Positions 5,280 to 7,828 of a stretch of 7,828 nucleotides of DNA are shown one piece after another. The stretch comes from Betaproteobacteria bacterium (GTDB taxonomy: Bacteria > Pseudomonadota > Gammaproteobacteria > Burkholderiales > SG8-39), in the NCBI GenBank assembly GCA_019245555.1, contig JAFARH010000420.1, positions 1 through 7,828 on the forward strand, written 5' to 3'. Numbering within the stretch: position 1 is the stretch's first letter; each line of letters begins with the position of its first letter. The notes below the pieces were generated by a model. That model saw nothing but the letters and a program-made list of their open reading frames with translations, made no database searches and was not told where the DNA came from. A program made the translations under genes and the position numbers.

Positions 5280-6256
5280 AGGTTAAGCAGCTTCTGGGCG
5301 TTGCCGCCGGCGATCGCCTGCTTGTCCTTCTCCGATAGGCCGGCGATGCGGTTCAGCGTCGCGAGCGGATCGTCGAGGCCCATGTCGAAGCAGTAGTCGC
5401 TGCCGAGTGTGACGCAGTCGGCGCCGACGAGCTTCACCAGCGCCGCATTGATGCGGTCGTCGTGGCCGATGGTGTCGTAGGTGAAGCGCTTGAGGTACGA
5501 CCCCACCGGATTCTTCATGTGCTTGAGCTCGGGACGCACCGTGCGGCCATGTTCCCAGCGACCCACGAGCCAGGGGAACGTGCCGCCGGCGTGCGGCAGG
5601 TTGAAGCCGAGCTTCGGGAAGCGATCCATTACGCCGCCGAAGATGAGGTGGGCGACTGCCACGCCGGTGTCATAGGGATTGCCGCAGAGATTCTTGAGGT
5701 AGTACTTCTTCGTGCGGTCCTGGCCGATCGTGTCGACCGGATGGAGAAAAATCGTCCAGCCGAGCTCCTCGCACTTCGCGTAGACGTCCCAGAATTTCGT
5801 GTCGTCGAGCTCCTCGCCGTTCACGTTTGTCGCCAAGTACAGGCCCTTCATCCCGGGCAGCTTCGCCGCGCGCTCGAGTTCCTTCAGCGCCAGCTCCGGC
5901 GCGTGCATCGGCACCATCGCAAGGCCCACGAAGCGCTTCGGGTGTTTCTTGTGCGCTGAGGAGGCGGCATCGTTGAACGCCTGGCTGAGCGAGAGGCCGA
6001 GCTGCGGCGAAGCCCAGTAGACCATCGGGGTCGTGAGCGAGAGTGCATGCACGTCGATGCGTCGCTCGTCCATCGCCTTCACGCGCTCATCCACCACGAC
6101 GAAGCGCTCGTCGAAAACGTTGGTGATCTGCTTCGCCTTGAGAAAATACTTGCCGTCCTTGCGCTCGATGGAAGCCGATTCCTTGGCGCCGTCCTTTTCG
6201 AACAGGCGAATCCATTCCTGCGGATACCAATGCGAGTGGATGTCGATCGTTTGCAT
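5276..6256 (-). CDS. ACMSD-type amidohydrolase (amidohydrolase_2 family), metal-dependent decarboxylase or hydratase
   Basis: A 326-residue TIM-barrel metal enzyme. The HxH metal motif is at the very start (H7-S-H9, MQTIDIHSHWYP). The third and fourth ligands are probably His172 (IFLHPVDT) and His222 (LPHAGG), and the metal-binding aspartate is Asp287 (TLGSDYCFD). This is the pattern of aminocarboxymuconate-semialdehyde decarboxylase and of the related resorcylate and 5-carboxyvanillate decarboxylases and oxalomesaconate hydratases. They act non-oxidatively on unsaturated or aromatic carboxylic acids. WLVGRWEHGR (229-238) holds an arginine that could bind the substrate carboxylate. The start at the HxH-proximal ATG matches the family, although no ribosome site is seen, so translation may be leaderless or weak. 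The gene is convergent with the reductase and diverges from the solute-binding protein across 31 bases, a layout that would suit shared regulation. Family certain, substrate unknown. Confidence 0.88.
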   Translation of the reverse strand: MQTIDIHSHWYPQEWIRLFEKDGAKESASIERKDGKYFLKAKQITNVFDERFVVVDERVKAMDERRIDVHALSLTTPMVYWASPQLGLSLSQAFNDAASSAHKKHPKRFVGLAMVPMHAPELALKELERAAKLPGMKGLYLATNVNGEELDDTKFWDVYAKCEELGWTIFLHPVDTIGQDRTKKYYLKNLCGNPYDTGVAVAHLIFGGVMDRFPKLGFNLPHAGGTFPWLVGRWEHGRTVRPELKHMKNPVGSYLKRFTYDTIGHDDRINAALVKLVGADCVTLGSDYCFDMGLDDPLATLNRIAGLSEKDKQAIAGGNAQKLLNL

Positions 6257-6267
6257 TCAGTTATGAT
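6240..6267 (+). promoter_or_regulatory. Possible promoter for the Bug/TctC gene
   Basis: TATGAT at 6262-6267 matches five of six -10 positions. A weak -35 (ATGTCG, three of six) lies 16 bases upstream inside the start of the opposing amidohydrolase gene. Initiation near 6274 would give a leader of about 14 bases containing the AGGAGGA ribosome site at 6276-6282. The -10 is persuasive by position; the -35 is not. Read the other way, the same bases give only a poor -10 (CATAAC) for the amidohydrolase. Confidence 0.35.
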
Positions 6268-6287
6268 CGCACGCGAGGAGGAACCAG

Positions 6288-7253
6288 ATGCGTCTAAGCG
6301 CACTCTTGTTTTGCATGCTCGCGGTGCCGGCGATGGCGCAGGAAAATTATCCGAATCGTCCGGTAAAGATGCTGGTGCCGTACGGCCCGGGCGGCGCCAC
6401 CGACATCATCGCGCGCATCGTCGCGCAGCACCTCACTACCGATCTGAAAGAAAGCTTCATCGTCGAGAACAAGCCCGGCGCGAATGGCAACCTCGCGCTC
6501 GAGGCGGTGGCGAAGGCGGCACCGGACGGCTACACGCTCCTCGTCGGCAACGTGTCGACCAACGCGATCAACGAGAACATCTACGCCTCGACGCTCACCA
6601 TCAAGCCCTCGCGCGACCTCGGCGGCATTTCCAAGCTCGTCGAGATCCCGCACATCGTGGTCGCGCCGGCGAGCCTGCCGGCGAACAACATCGCGGAGCT
6701 GATCGCGCTGGCGAAGAAAGAGCCGGGCAAGCTCAACTACGCGTCGGTGGGAATCGGCAGCTACCCGCACCTCGATATGGAGCGCTTCATGCACGCGTCG
6801 GGCACCGAGATGACCCACGTGCCCTACAAAGGCGGAGCCGGGCAGGCGATTCCGGCGATGATCGCCGGCGAAGTGCAGGTCGCCTTCTTCAACATGGCGT
6901 CGCTCCTACCCCATATCAGAAGCGGGCGGCTCAAGGCCCTGGCCGCGGTCCCGACTCAGCGCATCCCCGAGCTGCCGAACGCGCCGACCCTCACCGAGCA
7001 GGGCTTCCCGGGCATCGGCACCAACGCCTGGCAGGGCATGTTCGCCCCCGCGGCAACGCCCAAGTCGGTGGTCGACGCCTTGCACCGGGCTGTCTTTGTA
7101 GCGCTTTCCCGACAAGAGACCAAGGACGGGCTCGCGAAGCAGATGATGAGCGTCGAGGTCTCCAAATCACCACAAGAATTCACAGATCTGGTACGAAAGG
7201 AGACGGCGGCGTGGGGAGAGTTTTTACGCTCCGCCCGAATACAGATAGACTAG
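6288..7253 (+). CDS. Bug/TctC-family periplasmic tricarboxylate-type solute-binding protein
   Basis: A 321-residue extracytoplasmic binding protein. A short signal peptide (1-17) has a hydrophobic core, LSALLFCMLAV, and the cleavage signal AMA before Gln18. The mature protein opens with the family hallmark YPNRPVKMLVPYGPGGATD, whose glycine-rich loop contacts the ligand's carboxylate. PGANGNLALEAVAKAAPDGYT and HVPYKGGAGQAIPAMIAGEV are the other typical blocks, the second lining the cleft in the second lobe. Such proteins bind dicarboxylates, amino acids, nicotinate or aromatic acids, and many serve TctAB-type carriers. No TctA or TctB gene is in the window, as is common for the large Bug families of Burkholderiales, so its partner may be elsewhere or it may act as a sensor. 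AGGAGGA ends five bases before the ATG, a strong site. It probably shares a transcript with the small membrane gene 28 bases downstream. Confidence 0.93.
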   Translation: MRLSALLFCMLAVPAMAQENYPNRPVKMLVPYGPGGATDIIARIVAQHLTTDLKESFIVENKPGANGNLALEAVAKAAPDGYTLLVGNVSTNAINENIYASTLTIKPSRDLGGISKLVEIPHIVVAPASLPANNIAELIALAKKEPGKLNYASVGIGSYPHLDMERFMHASGTEMTHVPYKGGAGQAIPAMIAGEVQVAFFNMASLLPHIRSGRLKALAAVPTQRIPELPNAPTLTEQGFPGIGTNAWQGMFAPAATPKSVVDALHRAVFVALSRQETKDGLAKQMMSVEVSKSPQEFTDLVRKETAAWGEFLRSARIQID

Positions 7254-7265
7254 CCGCGTTTTGCT

Positions 7266-7271
7266 GGGAGG
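7266..7271 (+). promoter_or_regulatory. Ribosome-binding site fixing the start of the 72-residue membrane protein
   Basis: GGGAGG ends ten bases before the ATG at 7282. It supports that ATG over an in-frame TTG at 7261, which would place this site inside the coding region. A strong site in front of such a short reading frame is the best evidence that the small gene is translated. Confidence 0.65.
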
Positions 7272-7281
7272 CAAGACAAAA

Positions 7282-7500
7282 ATGACAACATGGATTTTGG
7301 AAACGGTTGGCTTGCTGGTTACCACGATCGGCGCGCTGATCGCGTTCCTGCACCTGCATAGGACATCGCGCGAGCTGGCAGCTTCGAACATTCCCCCGGA
7401 ATGCCAGCCGCTCATCAAGGATCGGCGCCTGCTCATGATCACCATGGGCCTGATGTCCGGCTGGTTCATCATCCAGTACATCGGCCTGCTCATCGGCTAG
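7282..7500 (+). CDS. Small two-helix membrane protein, function unknown (72 aa)
   Basis: A 72-residue protein with two hydrophobic segments, about 5-25 (ILETVGLLVTTIGALIAFLHL) and 52-71 (LLMITMGLMSGWFIIQYIGL). They are joined by a roughly 25-residue polar loop (HRTSRELAASNIPPECQPLIKDRR) with one cysteine and basic ends. By the positive-inside rule the basic loop should face the cytoplasm, making a hairpin with both ends outside. It is not a fragment of TctB, whose members have about four helices and roughly 150 residues, and I recognise no family. It follows the Bug gene by 28 bases with no terminator between, so an operon is likely and an accessory role beside the binding protein is conceivable, though unproven. 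Support comes from the ribosome site, the clean hydrophobic pattern and the terminator downstream. Confidence 0.65.
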   Translation: MTTWILETVGLLVTTIGALIAFLHLHRTSRELAASNIPPECQPLIKDRRLLMITMGLMSGWFIIQYIGLLIG

Positions 7501-7520
7501 CGGTCCCGGCTCATTCCTTT

Positions 7521-7550
7521 CCGAGCTCGCGCAGCGCTGCGCGGGTCCGG
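7521..7550. repeat. Long imperfect inverted repeat with a 16-base perfect palindromic core
   Basis: The core CGCGCAGCGCTGCGCG at 7528-7543 is a perfect palindrome. Outward it extends through wobble pairs and one mismatch to CCG/CGG ends at 7521 and 7550. As RNA it would form a stem of about a dozen pairs with a GCGC loop. It lies between the convergent small-membrane and cupin genes, but has no U-tract on either strand. It may be a transcript-stabilising or Rho-associated structure, or a DNA-binding site. Confidence 0.45.
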
Positions 7551-7567
7551 CTCTCGCGACGCCTGCG

Positions 7568-7586
7568 AGGCGCGTCACGCCTTTTT
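7568..7586 (+). terminator. Likely intrinsic terminator for the Bug/small-membrane transcript
   Basis: Reading plus, AGGCG pairs with CGCCT around a five-base loop (CGTCA), and the stem runs directly into five T residues (7582-7586). This is the classic stem plus U-tract, although the stem is short. It sits 67 bases past the stop of the small membrane gene and overlaps the last codons of the convergent cupin. The reverse orientation has no U-tract, so it should stop only plus-strand transcription. An alternative hairpin, CGCCT-GCG-AGGCG at 7560-7572, competes for the same bases. Confidence 0.5.
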
Positions 7587-7828
7587 CCCGTGCAATCCGT
7601 GCGAGGCGTCCTTGCATGTGAAGAAAACGCAGTCCCTCGAGCCTTCATTGCGCGCCTTGTGCACCTTGTTAGCCGGCACGTAGAAGCACTCGCCTGGGCC
7701 GCCCCGGTACCACTTGCCGTCGAACTCCATTTCCAGCTCGCCTTCGAGCACATAGATCCACTGCTCGTTGGGATGCGAGTGCGCATCCGAGGGCTGGCCG
7801 GCGGGATAGCGCATCAGCGCCACGATCA
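7575..7828 (-). CDS. Cupin-domain protein, C-terminal part (start beyond right edge)
   Basis: The last 84 residues of a small single-domain cupin. The frame stays open to the window edge, and residues before the first visible GTG fit the fold, so the true start lies outside. Cupin motif 1 is HSHPNEQWIYVLEGELE: the two histidines are present, and the glutamate position is Gln by strict spacing, with Glu one residue earlier, a common variant. Motif 2 is GECFYVPANKVHKARN with its metal histidine, and Asn in place of the usual Gly of PxG. Three histidines are enough to bind Fe, Mn or Ni. The C-terminus is short and basic (HGLHGKKA) after CVFFTCKDAS. Proteins of this size include dioxygenases, isomerases and sugar- or acid-binding cupins, so no function can be named. 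It converges on the small membrane gene, and its stop lies inside the predicted terminator hairpin. Confidence 0.82.
   Translation of the reverse strand, partial: IVALMRYPAGQPSDAHSHPNEQWIYVLEGELEMEFDGKWYRGGPGECFYVPANKVHKARNEGSRDCVFFTCKDASHGLHGKKA

Noticed and set aside
4001..5338. A 445-codon plus-strand open frame across the hydrolase/reductase junction
   Set aside because: It is out of frame with the well-supported reductase, very rich in Arg, Gly and Ala, shows no family motif, and is a typical shadow of GC-rich coding DNA.
7221..7225. T-run near the end of the Bug gene as a terminator
   Set aside because: It is inside the coding region with no stable stem directly before it, and the next gene follows after 28 bases with its own ribosome site.
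6047..7285. A 412-codon plus-strand open frame across the amidohydrolase start and the Bug gene
   Set aside because: It runs antisense to one clear gene and one frame off another, its product is low-complexity Arg/Ala/Gly, and the Bug frame has the signal peptide and ribosome site.
1..7828. CRISPR arrays, tRNA or rRNA genes, insertion-sequence ends, toxin-antitoxin pairs, phage genes
   Set aside because: No regularly spaced repeats, transposase motifs, conserved RNA stretches or terminal inverted repeats with target duplications were seen on either strand.

Overview
This is a gene-dense, high-GC stretch of bacterial chromosome. It has ten genes (two cut by the window edges), and the longest non-coding gap is about 75 bases. 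A Bug/TctC-type periplasmic binding protein sits beside small catabolic enzymes: a CocE/NonD hydrolase, a zeta-like glutathione-dependent isomerase, an isochorismatase-fold hydrolase and an ACMSD-type amidohydrolase. This mix points to a betaproteobacterium, probably Burkholderiales or an uncultured relative. That assignment comes from gene content and composition, not from a marker gene.

Layout. (1) Positions 1-2583, minus strand: a three-gene operon of CocE/NonD hydrolase, GST-family isomerase and isochorismatase-family hydrolase (cut at the left edge). The junctions are ATGA and TAATG overlaps. A good sigma70-like promoter and a strong ribosome site lie in the 63-base gap ahead of it. (2) Positions 2647-4414, minus strand: a second overlapping three-gene unit of alpha/beta hydrolase, four-helix membrane protein and YdeI/OmdA-family protein. 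(3) Positions 4413-5279, plus strand: a 3-hydroxyisobutyrate-dehydrogenase-family reductase. Its start codon is interlocked with the divergent hydrolase start in a CATG, and its stop codon with the convergent amidohydrolase stop in a CTAG. (4) Positions 5276-6256, minus strand: an ACMSD/amidohydrolase_2 metal enzyme, divergent across 31 bases from (5) 6288-7253, plus strand, the Bug/TctC solute-binding protein, which is followed after 28 bases by a 72-residue two-helix membrane protein. (6) A convergent gap with a long hairpin and a likely intrinsic terminator. (7) Positions 7575-7828, minus strand: the C-terminal part of a single-domain cupin whose start lies beyond the right edge.

Taken together this looks like an accessory catabolic neighbourhood. 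The Bug protein would bind a carboxylate in the periplasm. Ester/amide hydrolases, an isomerase, a decarboxylase/hydratase-type amidohydrolase and a reductase would process small organic acids or xenobiotics inside the cell. No substrate can be read from the sequence, and a shared pathway is inference. I see no CRISPR array, RNA gene, insertion sequence, phage gene or defence system. The unusual points are architectural (interlocked start and stop codons) and enzymological (non-canonical active-site residues). I do not see a clearly new system.
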